Below are positions 25,276-34,082 of a stretch of DNA of 64,000 nucleotides, piece by piece (the first letter of the stretch is position 1; every line of letters begins with the position of its first letter). The notes under the pieces were generated by a model. The model searched no databases. It was not told where the DNA came from and saw only the letters and a program-made list of their open reading frames with translations. Source of the DNA: JADLHS01 sp044225555 (GTDB lineage: Bacteria; Verrucomicrobiota; Verrucomicrobiia; Limisphaerales; JADLHS01); contig JBGAIM010000001.1 of assembly GCA_044225555.1 (NCBI GenBank), positions 496,001-560,000 on the forward strand, written 5' to 3'. Position numbers and translations under genes: made by a program.

Positions 25276-26538
25276 TTATTCGTAGCGCAGGGACTCGATC
25301 GGATCCAGGTTCGCTGCCTTGAAGGCCGGATAAGTTCCAAATACCACGCCCACGGCGGAACAGATCGCCAGGCCCAGGATGATCCAATCCACCGGGACCG
25401 CGGGCGGCACTTTCATGAAGAAAGCCACCGCGTTGCCGCCGAGAATTCCCAGCACCACGCCGATCACGCCGCCCACTTCGCACAACACCACGGCCTCCAC
25501 GATGAACTGCGCCATGATGTTCCGCTTCTTGGCGCCGATCGCCCGGCGGATGCCGATCTCGCGCGTCCGCTCCGTCACCGAGACCAGCATGATGTTCATG
25601 ATGCCAATGCCCGCGGCGATCAGCGCAATGGAACTCACCACCGCCACGCCCAACCGCACTGTGCGCGTGAAGGTGTTGAACTGCGCGATGAGCGAATCAT
25701 TGGACGCGATCTCAAAATCATCCTCCGCGCCCGGCGGAACTTTGCGCGCCACCCGGAGCGCGCCGCGCACCTGATCCATCGTATCCTCCAGGCTCGCCGC
25801 GTCGTGCGCCTGCACCAGGATGTTCAGACTCCGCGTCCACCGTCCGGCCCGGTTCAACGCCGTGGTGATCGGCACGACGGCGAAATTGTCCTGCTGCCCG
25901 CCGAGCGATCCACCCTTGGGAGCGAGCACGCCTACAACGACGTAGTTGATGCCGTTGAGCTTCAACCGCTCGCCCACTGCCGAGCCGAACGGAAACACGT
26001 TCGTCGCCAGCGCACTGCCCATCACACAAATGTCGCGGGCATTGTCCACATCGGATTCGGTCAATCCGCGCCCCTCGGCAACCGTCCAGCCGCGCGCCGG
26101 GAAACTGCCCGGCGTCTCGCCCAGCATCTGCACCGTGGGCGCGGTGGATTTATATTTGGTTTCCACCTGACCGCCCCAGAAGTTGCCCTCGATGCCGACA
26201 CTCGCCGCCAGCGTGGCCCGTTCCTCGACCCGTTTGCCATGCTCCAGGGTGATGTTTTTGCGCCGCCAGAATTTCTCGAAGCCCTCCGGCCCGCCGAAAT
26301 AGATGGAGGGCCATTTGCGAATCGAGAACGAATTCCCACCCAACTGGCTGATCTGGCGCTCGATGTTGCTCTTGAGCACGCGCATCGCCGTCATCGTGAC
26401 GATGATGGAGAACACGCCGACCAACACGCCCAGCAACGTCAATGAGGACCGCAACTTGTGCGCGGCGATGGCATTCAAGGCCATGAAGAAACTCTCCTTG
26501 GCCTCGGCCAGCAGCATGGTTCGATTGCGTGGTTTCAT
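25276..26538 (-). CDS. MacB/FtsX-type ABC transporter permease (second permease)
   Basis: A 420-residue permease with one N-terminal membrane helix (HKLRSSLTLLGVLVGVFSII), a large MacB-PCD periplasmic domain and three C-terminal helices of the FtsX domain (SIALIAAGIGIMNIMLVSVTE, ERTREIGIRRAIGAKKRNI, then two more helices). It ends NLDPIESLRYE, the usual FtsX terminus. It lacks its own ATPase and should pair with the ATPase encoded upstream. The ATG at 26538 overlaps the stop of the first permease gene (ATGA, 26535-26538). A longer frame to 26742 has no homology and is antisense-like. Substrates of this family include lipoproteins, peptides and antibiotics. The substrate here is not known. Confidence 0.92.
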   Translation of the reverse strand: MKPRNRTMLLAEAKESFFMALNAIAAHKLRSSLTLLGVLVGVFSIIVTMTAMRVLKSNIERQISQLGGNSFSIRKWPSIYFGGPEGFEKFWRRKNITLEHGKRVEERATLAASVGIEGNFWGGQVETKYKSTAPTVQMLGETPGSFPARGWTVAEGRGLTESDVDNARDICVMGSALATNVFPFGSAVGERLKLNGINYVVVGVLAPKGGSLGGQQDNFAVVPITTALNRAGRWTRSLNILVQAHDAASLEDTMDQVRGALRVARKVPPGAEDDFEIASNDSLIAQFNTFTRTVRLGVAVVSSIALIAAGIGIMNIMLVSVTERTREIGIRRAIGAKKRNIMAQFIVEAVVLCEVGGVIGVVLGILGGNAVAFFMKVPPAVPVDWIILGLAICSAVGVVFGTYPAFKAANLDPIESLRYE

Positions 26539-27761
26539 TCGGCCCTCAACGCGTCCACCGGATTCATCCGCGCGGCGCGCCAGGCGGGCAGGAAGCCGGA
26601 GATGACACCCGTCAACAGCGACACGAGCAACGCGATGGACACCACGAACAGGGACAGCTTTGCCGGCATGACTTTCTGCATCAGGAGCGTCACCGGCCAC
26701 GCAATCCCGAGCGCAATCAAACCACCGATCACACAAATGCACGCTGCCTCGATCAGGAATTGCAACAGGATCGTGCGGCGTTTTGCCCCGATGGCCTTGC
26801 GCACCCCGATCTCGCGGGTGCGCTCGGCCACCGAGACGAACATAATGTTCATAATGCCAATGCCACCCACGAACAGGGACAATCCGGTGATGAACAGTCC
26901 GATCCCGGCAATCGTTCCCGCCACCTGATGGAAGAATTCCACGAATTGATCCTGCTGGTTGATGGTGAAATCATCCGGCTGGTCGGGGGCCACGTGTCGG
27001 ATCCGCCGCACCACCGCGCGGAGTTCCTCCCGTGAATCGTCCAGTTGGGTTACATCCTTCACTTTCACCGCGAGGGTCAGGTCGGGATTGTTGCGAAACC
27101 AGGCCGTGAACTGGCGCAGCGGCATGACCACGCGACTGTCCTGGTTGTCACCAAACGCAGACCCCTGTCTTTCGAGCACGCCCACGATTTCAAACGTTCG
27201 CGGACCGACACTGATGCGGTTGCCCACCGCCAGTTCGCGCGGAAACAGGTTGGTCGCCACGTCGCTGCCAATCACGCACACCGGCCGGCCGCCCGCCACC
27301 TCCGCCGCCGAGAGAAAGCGCCCGTCCGTCACGGTCAGGCCGCTGACCGTGAGATATTGTTCCGTCGTGCCGACAATGTTCACCCGGTCTGACCGGCGGT
27401 TTTGATATTTCACCGGGGCTGAGTCGTCCGCAATCGGCGCCACGGCCAGCGCAAAGGGCGACTGCCTGAGTAACGACTGGCACTGCTCCATGGTAACGTC
27501 GCGCCGCTGACGCATCTTCAACCATTCCTCATGCGAACGAATCATCCAGCTTTCCCGGCTCACATAGAGCACATCCGCGCCGAGCGTGGAGATGCTGTTC
27601 ATGAATGACGCGTTCAGGCCCTCGATGGCCGTGCCCATGAGCGTGACGGTAACCACACCGATGACGATTCCCAGCGTCGTGAGGATCGCGCGCATCTTGT
27701 TCGCCCGGATGGCGCCCAGCGAAATCTTCAACCCCTCCCGCAGTTCGGTGAAGAAATTCAT
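26535..27761 (-). CDS. MacB/FtsX-type ABC transporter permease (first permease)
   Basis: A 408-residue permease with the same architecture as the downstream gene: an N-terminal membrane helix (NKMRAILTTLGIVIGVVTV), a periplasmic MacB-PCD domain, and an FtsX domain with FVGGIGIMNIMFVSVAERTRE and GVRKAIGAKRRTI, ending MNPVDALRAE. The two permeases are paralogous but clearly diverged, so the transporter is likely a heterodimer or two alternative homodimers. It overlaps the ATPase stop by ATGA (27758-27761). With the ATPase and the membrane-fusion protein this forms a MacAB-like tripartite exporter. No TolC-type outer-membrane channel gene is present in the window. Confidence 0.92.
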   Translation of the reverse strand: MNFFTELREGLKISLGAIRANKMRAILTTLGIVIGVVTVTLMGTAIEGLNASFMNSISTLGADVLYVSRESWMIRSHEEWLKMRQRRDVTMEQCQSLLRQSPFALAVAPIADDSAPVKYQNRRSDRVNIVGTTEQYLTVSGLTVTDGRFLSAAEVAGGRPVCVIGSDVATNLFPRELAVGNRISVGPRTFEIVGVLERQGSAFGDNQDSRVVMPLRQFTAWFRNNPDLTLAVKVKDVTQLDDSREELRAVVRRIRHVAPDQPDDFTINQQDQFVEFFHQVAGTIAGIGLFITGLSLFVGGIGIMNIMFVSVAERTREIGVRKAIGAKRRTILLQFLIEAACICVIGGLIALGIAWPVTLLMQKVMPAKLSLFVVSIALLVSLLTGVISGFLPAWRAARMNPVDALRAE

Positions 27762-28444
27762 GGCCGGATGATCTCATCGCTGGCAATCAATCCATCGCGG
27801 ATGCGCAGGATTCGCCGCGCGTGCCGGGCGATGTCTTCTTCGTGCGTGACCACGATGATGGTGTTGCCGGTGCGGGAAAGCTCCTCAAAGAGCGCCATGA
27901 TTTCCGTGCCGGTTTTCGAGTCGAGGTTGCCCGTCGGCTCATCCGCCAGAAGCAACGAGGGCTTGTTCACCAGCGCTCGCGCCACTGCCACCCGCTGACG
28001 TTGTCCGCCGGAAAGCTCGTTGGGTCGGTGATGCACCCGGTCCGCCAGGCCAACCTGTGCGAGCGCTTCGAGCGCGATGCGCTTGCGTTCATCGGAACTC
28101 ACGCCGGAGTAAATCAACGGCAGCTCGACGTTGTGAAACGCATTCGACCGCGCCAGCAGATTGAACGTCTGAAAAACGAAACCGATCTCGCGGTTGCGAA
28201 CTTCGGCGAGGTGGTTGTCGTCCATCTGGCTCACATCGGTGCCGTTAAGTTCATAGGTGCCCGACGTCGGAGAATCGAGGCAGCCCACCAGGTTCATCAG
28301 CGTGGATTTGCCCGACCCGGACGGCCCCATGATGGCCACGTATTCGCCACGCTGGATTTCCAACGACACCTCGCGCAACGCATGAACCGTCTCCGTGCCC
28401 ATCTGATAGCGGCGCGAGATTTTTTGCAGTCGAATAAGGCTCAT
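27758..28444 (-). CDS. ABC transporter ATP-binding protein (MacB/LolD type)
   Basis: A 228-residue ATPase. Walker A GPSGSGKST at 40-48, Q-loop VFQTFNLLA, signature LSGGQ, Walker B LLLADEPTGNLDS and H-loop VVTHE are all intact. The Q-loop and GNLDS context are typical of the MacB/LolD/FtsE group that powers mechanotransmission exporters. It is the second gene of a four-gene minus-strand operon: it follows the membrane-fusion protein by 6 bases and overlaps the first permease gene by 4. Confidence 0.95.
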   Translation of the reverse strand: MSLIRLQKISRRYQMGTETVHALREVSLEIQRGEYVAIMGPSGSGKSTLMNLVGCLDSPTSGTYELNGTDVSQMDDNHLAEVRNREIGFVFQTFNLLARSNAFHNVELPLIYSGVSSDERKRIALEALAQVGLADRVHHRPNELSGGQRQRVAVARALVNKPSLLLADEPTGNLDSKTGTEIMALFEELSRTGNTIIVVTHEEDIARHARRILRIRDGLIASDEIIRP

Positions 28445-28450
28445 GCCGCG

Positions 28451-29815
28451 TTACTTCTTGTCCTTCTCGTCCTTCTCTCCGCCCTTCAGGCCACCGCCGC
28501 CCTTGACCACTTTCTTGCCGTCCTCCAGTTCCTTGTTCACCGCTTTGTAGTTGCCGGTGACGATTTCCTGCTCCTCGCTCAGCCCTTCAACAATTTCGTA
28601 GTAGTCCGCATCACTCACCCCCAGCTTGACGGGCACTTGTTTGACCTTCTCGGCCTCGACCACGAAAACCACTTCCATCGGCTTCACGGACTCCTTGGAT
28701 TTCTTTTCGGAAGCGGCCCCATTTGTGCCAGCCAGTGCGACGGTGGTAACAGCAGAATTCGTCGTTGTGACCGGGGTGGAATTGGTGTGCGCGCCGGATG
28801 GCGAATTGGTTCCCGAGTTGGCCGGCTTGGGTAGACGCGTCGTCACCGCGGCGATGGGTACCGTCAGCGCGTTCGTCCGGTAACGCGTCTCGATCTCCGT
28901 ATTGACCGACATGCCGGGCCGGAAATTTTCCTTCTCCGTGATGCGGATGCGCACCTCGAACTTGGTGGCATCCGTGCTCTGCGCGGCCGCGACGCTGGCG
29001 CCTTTCGCCGAATTGGCAATCTCCGTCACGGTGCCGCTGAACTTGCGGTCCTTGAACGCGTCCACCTCCAGCCGCGCGCGCTGGCCGGGCTTGATCAACA
29101 CCACGTCCATCTCACCGATGTCCACGCGCGCCTCCATCTCGTTGAGATCGGCAATCGTCATCACATCCGTGCCCGCCATCGTGGCCGTGCCGACCACGCG
29201 TTCGCCGACCTGCGAGTTCAGCTTGCTGATCGTTCCGTCGAGCGGCGAGACAATGGTCGTCTTGCTCAGATCGTCTTCGGCCCGGGCGAGTTGGGCGCGC
29301 GACATCTCGATCTGATGCGTGGCGCTCGTCAGTTGCGCCTTCGCGATGGTGAAAGCCGTTTCCATCTCGGTGAATACCGACTCGGAGATTAGCTTGTTCT
29401 TGAACAGTTCCTCGTTGCGTTTGAACTCGGCTTCGGCTTTGGCGAGGTTCGCCTCGGAGACGGATTTGCTGGCCATGGCGGAACGATAACTGGCCTCGGC
29501 CTGGTTCCGGCTGGCGACGTAGAAATCCGGTTTGATCTTCAAAATCAGATCACCCTTCTTCACGGCCTGGCCTTCCTTCACCGGCAGGTCAATGATTTCA
29601 CCGCTGACCTCCGGGCTGATCTTCACCTGCAACACCGGCTGAATCTTACCGTTGGCCACGACCAGTTCGGTCAGGTCGCGCCGTTTGACCTTGTCCGTCT
29701 GGACGCTGATGGCGTCGTCGCGTTTGCGGAACACCGCGGCGAGGGTCAGCGCCACGAGGACCACGGCGATGATGGTGAAAATAATGAGCTTGCGACGTTT
29801 CTTGGGGTTGGCCAT
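28451..29815 (-). CDS. Membrane-fusion (HlyD/MacA-type) periplasmic adaptor
   Basis: A 454-residue adaptor. An N-terminal membrane anchor (KLIIFTIIAVVLVALTLAAV) is followed by a barrel-sandwich (lipoyl) domain with SPEVSGEIIDLPVKEGQAVK, a coiled-coil hairpin at about residues 95-170, the returning half with SPLDGTISKLNSQVGERV, a beta-barrel and a low-complexity threonine/asparagine-rich insert near residues 330-370. The C-terminus is glycine- and lysine-rich. MacA-type proteins link the inner-membrane permease to an outer-membrane channel and stimulate the ATPase. The ATG at 29815 places the anchor at the N-terminus. A longer frame upstream has no homology and overlaps the next gene. It heads the exporter operon. 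Confidence 0.92.
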   Translation of the reverse strand: MANPKKRRKLIIFTIIAVVLVALTLAAVFRKRDDAISVQTDKVKRRDLTELVVANGKIQPVLQVKISPEVSGEIIDLPVKEGQAVKKGDLILKIKPDFYVASRNQAEASYRSAMASKSVSEANLAKAEAEFKRNEELFKNKLISESVFTEMETAFTIAKAQLTSATHQIEMSRAQLARAEDDLSKTTIVSPLDGTISKLNSQVGERVVGTATMAGTDVMTIADLNEMEARVDIGEMDVVLIKPGQRARLEVDAFKDRKFSGTVTEIANSAKGASVAAAQSTDATKFEVRIRITEKENFRPGMSVNTEIETRYRTNALTVPIAAVTTRLPKPANSGTNSPSGAHTNSTPVTTTNSAVTTVALAGTNGAASEKKSKESVKPMEVVFVVEAEKVKQVPVKLGVSDADYYEIVEGLSEEQEIVTGNYKAVNKELEDGKKVVKGGGGLKGGEKDEKDKK

Positions 29816-29900
29816 GTGATTGATTTTCCCTGAATACAGACACTTCAGGGTGGGAATTGTTTCATGGGAATGTGTGTTTGCTGACTTGGAAGCGTCTCGG

Positions 29901-30683
29901 CTACAGCGCGAATTGTCCCATGCCAATTGCAATGAAAAACAGAGAAATTGCGACCCAATAGATCAAAAAGTAAACGGTCGCCCGGCCAAAGGATGTTCCC
30001 GTGAGCCGTGCCAGCCCCAGGCCCGTCACCGCCACGAACCAGAAGTTAAACCCGTTCACCGCAGCCAGCAGAAAATGCTTCTTGTTGGTGATGTCAAACT
30101 CGCTGACCAGCAAGGCCAGACTCGCCGAGGCAAACATCTTCCCAAAAATCACCATCAGCAGCAGTGCCACGATCCCGCCCAGCACGACGATGATACTGGA
30201 CAGCCCCGCGACCTCGACCGCTTTCATGTACGGAACATCCACCTTCAGAAACCACTTGGCGATCAACCACAACACCAGCGCCCACCAGAACAACTTGACG
30301 AAGCTCATGAACACCGCCGAGACCGCACCGATCACTTTCATAATCGGCCCGGTGAATTTTTGCGTCATCTCCATCGCCTGATCGGCCTGCTGCTGGGTCA
30401 TCTTTCCGGCCTTCACCTGCTGTTCAAAGGCTTTCTCCTGTTGCGCACGCATTTGCCGCTGGATCGCCGGTTGCGAAAACATCACCAGGGTGAAGACGAT
30501 CCCGAGGACACTGGCAATGAGCGCCGGGACCACCCAGTTGGAAGTTGTCGGGGGTGTCGCCTTGACTTCGTCAAACACCTCGCCTGGCGAGGCGATCACA
30601 TTCATCAGCTTGGCGGGCAGCGACGTTTCCCGGGTGGCCGGTGTGGGCGGCGGCAATTCCATGTTGGGTGGCGTTTGATCCAT
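29901..30683 (-). CDS. Yip1-family membrane protein
   Basis: A 260-residue membrane protein. A proline-rich cytoplasmic N-terminus leads to the Yip1-type entry motif (LMNVIASPGEVFDEVKATPP), then a helix, a charged coiled loop at about 80-115 (RAQQEKAFEQQVKAGKMTQQ), and four further helices. Such bacterial Yip1 proteins are common beside exporters but their function is not established. It lies 85 bases upstream of the MacA-like gene on the same strand, so it may be cotranscribed, and downstream of tRNA-Gln. The start at 30683 fits the family. Confidence 0.8.
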   Translation of the reverse strand: MDQTPPNMELPPPTPATRETSLPAKLMNVIASPGEVFDEVKATPPTTSNWVVPALIASVLGIVFTLVMFSQPAIQRQMRAQQEKAFEQQVKAGKMTQQQADQAMEMTQKFTGPIMKVIGAVSAVFMSFVKLFWWALVLWLIAKWFLKVDVPYMKAVEVAGLSSIIVVLGGIVALLLMVIFGKMFASASLALLVSEFDITNKKHFLLAAVNGFNFWFVAVTGLGLARLTGTSFGRATVYFLIYWVAISLFFIAIGMGQFAL

Positions 30684-30730
30684 ATAAAGGCCAAGGACGC
30701 TCGAGTTTGTGGGTAATGCTGAATCCAGTT

Positions 30731-30804
30731 TGGCTGTCCGACATGGATTCGAACCATGACAAAGGCCTCCAAAGGGCCTTGTGCTACCATTACACCATCG
30801 GACA
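30731..30804 (-). tRNA. tRNA-Gln (anticodon TTG)
   Basis: A 74-base tRNA on the minus strand. Acceptor TGTCCGA (30798-30804) pairs with TCGGACA (30735-30741). The anticodon stem AGGCC/GGCCT holds the loop CTTTGGA with anticodon TTG (30770-30772), and the T arm is CATGG-TTCGAAT-CCATG. Discriminator G and an encoded CCA end at 30731. Confidence 0.95.
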
Positions 30805-30943
30805 AACCGCCATCAAACTAGCCACCCCGCTCCGCCCTGCAAAGCAAAAACCATCCCCCCGCTCGCCGCCGTTGGTGGGTGGGTTGGTGGATGTTGGGTG
30901 TTCGATGTTGAATGTTGAATGTTCTCCGCTTTAACCTCCCCTC

Positions 30944-31510
30944 ATGAGTTTGCTCCAACGCACGATTGACGATTCCGTGGCCAGCCTGCGCACCCTGACC
31001 GCGCTCGAAGCCCCGCTCAATTGCGCCGCCACCATGGTTTCCCAATGCCTCCGCTCAGGCCACAAACTCCTCGTCTGCGGCAACGGCGGCAGCGCATCGG
31101 ACGCCACCCATCTCGCGACCGAATTCCTCTGCCGCTTCATGGATGACCGCCGCCCCTATCCCGCCATTTCACTCACCGCCAATGGTGAATACATGACCGC
31201 CGTCTGCAACGACTACGGCGCGGACGAAATCTTCGCCCGCCAAGTCTGGGGTTTGGGTCAGAAAGGCGACGTGCTCATCGCCTTCACCACCAGTGGAAAA
31301 TCCAAGAACGTTCTCCGCGCCCTTGAAGAAGCAAAGCGCGCCAGCATCGAGAGCATCTGCTTTCTCGGTCGCGACGGCGGTTTCACGAAAGGCATCGCCA
31401 CACTGGACATAATTGTCCCCGGCAATGTGACCGCGCGCATCCAGGAAGCGCACAAACTTTTGTTCCACGTCCTCTGCGAAACCGTCGAGCGCGACCTGCC
31501 GCGACAGTAA
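30944..31510 (+). CDS. gmhA: Sedoheptulose-7-phosphate isomerase, SIS family
   Basis: A 188-residue SIS-domain protein with the GmhA pattern: VCGNGGSASDATHLATEFL, ISLTANGEYMTAVCNDYG, the phosphate-binding FTTSGKSKNVL, and the C-terminal AHKLLFHVLCETVE. GmhA converts sedoheptulose 7-phosphate to D-glycero-D-manno-heptose 7-phosphate, the first step of ADP-heptose synthesis for lipopolysaccharide or other glycans. The length is typical. No other heptose gene is nearby. The leader just upstream carries short TTGAATGTTGAA-like repeats. Confidence 0.9.
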   Translation: MSLLQRTIDDSVASLRTLTALEAPLNCAATMVSQCLRSGHKLLVCGNGGSASDATHLATEFLCRFMDDRRPYPAISLTANGEYMTAVCNDYGADEIFARQVWGLGQKGDVLIAFTTSGKSKNVLRALEEAKRASIESICFLGRDGGFTKGIATLDIIVPGNVTARIQEAHKLLFHVLCETVERDLPRQ

Positions 31511-31583
31511 CCGCCCATCTCCTAACTCCTTCCCGCACCAACAAACGCTGGACAGCAGTTTCCGTCCGGCCTACGGTCGGTTT

Positions 31584-31829
31584 ATGGTGAGCACTCTGAT
31601 TTCCGTATTGATCTTCCTGATTACTCTGACACTTGCGATTGTTTCATTTGCATCGGCTTGGATTGGTATTAGAAAGCACCGGGTATATCTTGGCCCATCG
31701 CTGCCGCCTGTAACTCTTGACGCTCGACCCGTGGCGTTTGTTGCATGGTGTTTGTTCTACATTGGGTTTGGGATTTTCTTTTCAGCCATTTCGATTGGCC
31801 TGCTCTTGAAGGGATTGATGAATCTATGA
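31584..31829 (+). CDS. Small membrane protein of unknown function
   Basis: An 81-residue protein with a first hydrophobic helix at residues 3-26, a polar loop (GIRKHRVYLGPSLPPVTL) and a second helix at about 50-78. No motif is recognisable. No clear Shine-Dalgarno precedes the ATG at 31584. The two well-formed helices and a normal stop make a real gene likely but not certain. Confidence 0.5.
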   Translation: MVSTLISVLIFLITLTLAIVSFASAWIGIRKHRVYLGPSLPPVTLDARPVAFVAWCLFYIGFGIFFSAISIGLLLKGLMNL

Positions 31830-32048
31830 TCCCCAACAAAGGATAGGCTACAGAGAGACACGAGATTCAGGAGCGACGCGCGCTTCTTGTTCATACCCGG
31901 AGTTGCATCAGGGCTACAGCCAATAAATACCAGATTGAGTTCAACCCCAAAACCCAGGCTCGCTTTCAACGAACCAAACGAAGAAGTCATGACGGACACG
32001 CTTGTCCGAATCTGGCAACGCACCAGCCTCCGACCCAGCTCGCCCCGT

Positions 32049-33734
32049 TCACTCTCCGCCAAGACTCTCCCGAAGCGATTCGACCTTGTGCCAGCGATGC
32101 TTCGTCAGCGCCGCCGCTGTGCCGAGCGCGAACAAAACGAAACTCCCAATCACCGCCAACACACCCACTGGAGTCGTTTGCGTCTTGATCACGACGAAGT
32201 TGAGCGGATGACATAGCGTCACCATTCCCGCGGCGATGGGTATCACCAGGGGCCGCCAGATTTGGAACAGGAATCCGCGTCCCCACCACACCAGCACCAT
32301 CACGCTCGCCATCACGAGTGGTTGAACAAACCCCACACCCGTTCGCGCCCACACAAACGTCTGCACCACCCACAGCGACGCCATCACCACCCGCACCGCG
32401 CCCGCGCCCTGATGTTCGTAGTCCCGCCAGCGCAAGCTGTGCAGCAGGAAGTAAACAAACCCCGCTTGCGCCGCCCAATGCAGATTGTCCGCGTGCCCTT
32501 CGCGCAACAGCCCGCCCGCCAGCGCCACCACGATCGCGCCGACAATCGCCAGCTTGGGATTACGCGAGAGCGCCGTGGCGATGGCCAGATATGCCAGCAC
32601 CGCGCCGCCGATGAGATTCATCCGGTCGAACCCACCCACGACCGGATGCACCACCTCGACCGGCAGCGCGGAAATCATGGACGCCAGCGAAATCATCGTC
32701 AGTTGCAACGCGAGCCGGTTGCCGCGCTCGCGCCAGAGCACAATGGCAAACCCAATGAAGTTCAGCAGCGCCAGCACGCAGAAGACGTTACTCCCGACGA
32801 CCAAAGCCGGAACGAACATCGTCAGGAGTGGTAAAACCAAAATCGCTTTGCGCAACAGTTCGGATGGCGTCGCGACAAAATCTGTGAGCCGCAACCCCAA
32901 AGTCCACGCCAGCACCCAGAGCACGGGCGCGAGCAATTCACGGCGCAGCGGGAAATCGTACACGTAGCCGAGCGCGTAGAGATGCACCCCCGTCGCCACA
33001 ATCCAGAACAGGAAGAGCGTCATCGGAAACCAGCGGCGGACGCGTGTCTCCCGATTGTCAGCTTCCGGGCGTGGCATCAGATTCGCCACCATTGCGAGCG
33101 CGGGAAAAACCCAGAACCAAACCGCATCGTTCAGTATCCACGCCGGCTCGGTTTCCAGACCCACGCCCTTCCTGGTTTCCTGAAAATGCCGATACACGAT
33201 GGGCAGTGCCGTGTTCATCGCCAGCACCGCCGAACCGCATAGCAATGCCCGCCACGACGGCATGAGTTGTCCCGCGCGCAAACGCAACCAGACCGCCCGG
33301 CCCACTGCCAGCGCCGCCGCCAGCAAACAAAGTTTCCACGTCGTCTGTTGTTCGATCAACGCCGCCTGGCTCACCAAAATGAACGGCACGATCCACAACA
33401 TGTTTTCCAGCACCACCAGCAATGTCGCGTCGTACCAAATCCGCCGCGCCACCAGCACCATTGCTGTGCCCGCCAGCAGCAGTTCATACAACTGGAGCGA
33501 GGAGAAGTTGAACGTAAGCTGCCCCACCTCCGTCGTGAGAAAATTTGGATCGCAGGAGACACGGTAAACGCCGTAGAGCAACAGCGCCGCACTGGCGAGA
33601 TAGAACGGATTGCACACAAACAGCCGCTTCAACCAATAGCCGATCGTTCGCTGCGGTGGTCGTGGAATGAACGGTTTGCTGGCGAGCGGTGGAAGGTTTG
33701 GATTCGGTTCAGAGAACTCGTTCTGCTCATTCAT
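32049..33734 (-). CDS. Large polytopic membrane protein, unknown function
   Basis: A 561-residue protein with a short soluble N-terminus (proline-rich, PKPFIPRPPQ-like) and about 14 hydrophobic helices, each separated by short charged loops. No transporter signature, glycosyltransferase motif or catalytic pattern is visible. I place the start at 33734, where GGAGGAGTT precedes the ATG. An upstream start at 33782 is possible. The gene is flanked by a small membrane-protein gene convergent with it and a 348-base gap with a palindromic repeat. Proteins of this size and layout occur in Verrucomicrobiota, but I cannot give a function. Confidence 0.75.
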   Translation of the reverse strand: MNEQNEFSEPNPNLPPLASKPFIPRPPQRTIGYWLKRLFVCNPFYLASAALLLYGVYRVSCDPNFLTTEVGQLTFNFSSLQLYELLLAGTAMVLVARRIWYDATLLVVLENMLWIVPFILVSQAALIEQQTTWKLCLLAAALAVGRAVWLRLRAGQLMPSWRALLCGSAVLAMNTALPIVYRHFQETRKGVGLETEPAWILNDAVWFWVFPALAMVANLMPRPEADNRETRVRRWFPMTLFLFWIVATGVHLYALGYVYDFPLRRELLAPVLWVLAWTLGLRLTDFVATPSELLRKAILVLPLLTMFVPALVVGSNVFCVLALLNFIGFAIVLWRERGNRLALQLTMISLASMISALPVEVVHPVVGGFDRMNLIGGAVLAYLAIATALSRNPKLAIVGAIVVALAGGLLREGHADNLHWAAQAGFVYFLLHSLRWRDYEHQGAGAVRVVMASLWVVQTFVWARTGVGFVQPLVMASVMVLVWWGRGFLFQIWRPLVIPIAAGMVTLCHPLNFVVIKTQTTPVGVLAVIGSFVLFALGTAAALTKHRWHKVESLRESLGGE

Positions 33735-34082
33735 AACTCCTCCGCTGGGTTTGGTTTTTCGACTCGGCTGTCTGAAACTCATTTAGCATCGCCCGGGCCA
33801 ATGCGTAATGTGCGTCAATCTGCACACCCACTCTCCCCTTTCGCGGCATCTTCACGCAACCGCGCGTGAGCTTCGCTCAACGGAGCGCCGTCCTCCGATC
33901 CGGCGCGTTCGTGCGGGTACCGGTATTTGCGCGCGCCAGCGTCTTGGACTGCGGCAGCCCTCTGCCGCTTTGGAATTCGTGGACTCACGAGGGCGGCAGA
34001 GGGCTGCTGCAGTCCAAAACCTATCGGAACAATCCCGCCGTAGTTTTGACTTCGCCTCCCACTTCCCCTAGCCTCGGCTTGT
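33735..34082. other. Intergenic gap with one long palindromic repeat
   Basis: No coding frame here looks real. The stretch contains the inverted repeat described at 33944-34017 and the divergent promoter regions of the membrane-protein gene and hisD. No clear promoter consensus was found by eye. Confidence 0.6.
33944..34017. repeat. Palindromic REP-like element
   Basis: Two 25-base arms (33944-33968 and 33993-34017) are reverse complements at 24 of 25 positions, around a 24-base loop. The arms begin TTGGACTGCGGCAGCCCTCT. It could fold into a long hairpin and resembles intergenic repeat families of this phylum. No second copy was seen in the window. Confidence 0.75.

Noticed and set aside
26539..26742. 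N-terminal extension of the second MacB-like permease up to 26742
   Set aside because: It is arginine- and cysteine-rich, has no homology and overlaps the first permease gene. The ATG at 26538 has an ATGA overlap and the normal N-terminal helix.
30880..30930. Short TTG-rich tandem motifs near gmhA as a possible CRISPR array
   Set aside because: The units are short and irregular, with no constant spacers; they look like simple intergenic repeats of this phylum.
31993..32008. Hairpin CGGACA-CGCT-TGTCCG as a terminator
   Set aside because: No T-run follows on either strand in the needed position, and the stem is only 6 base pairs.
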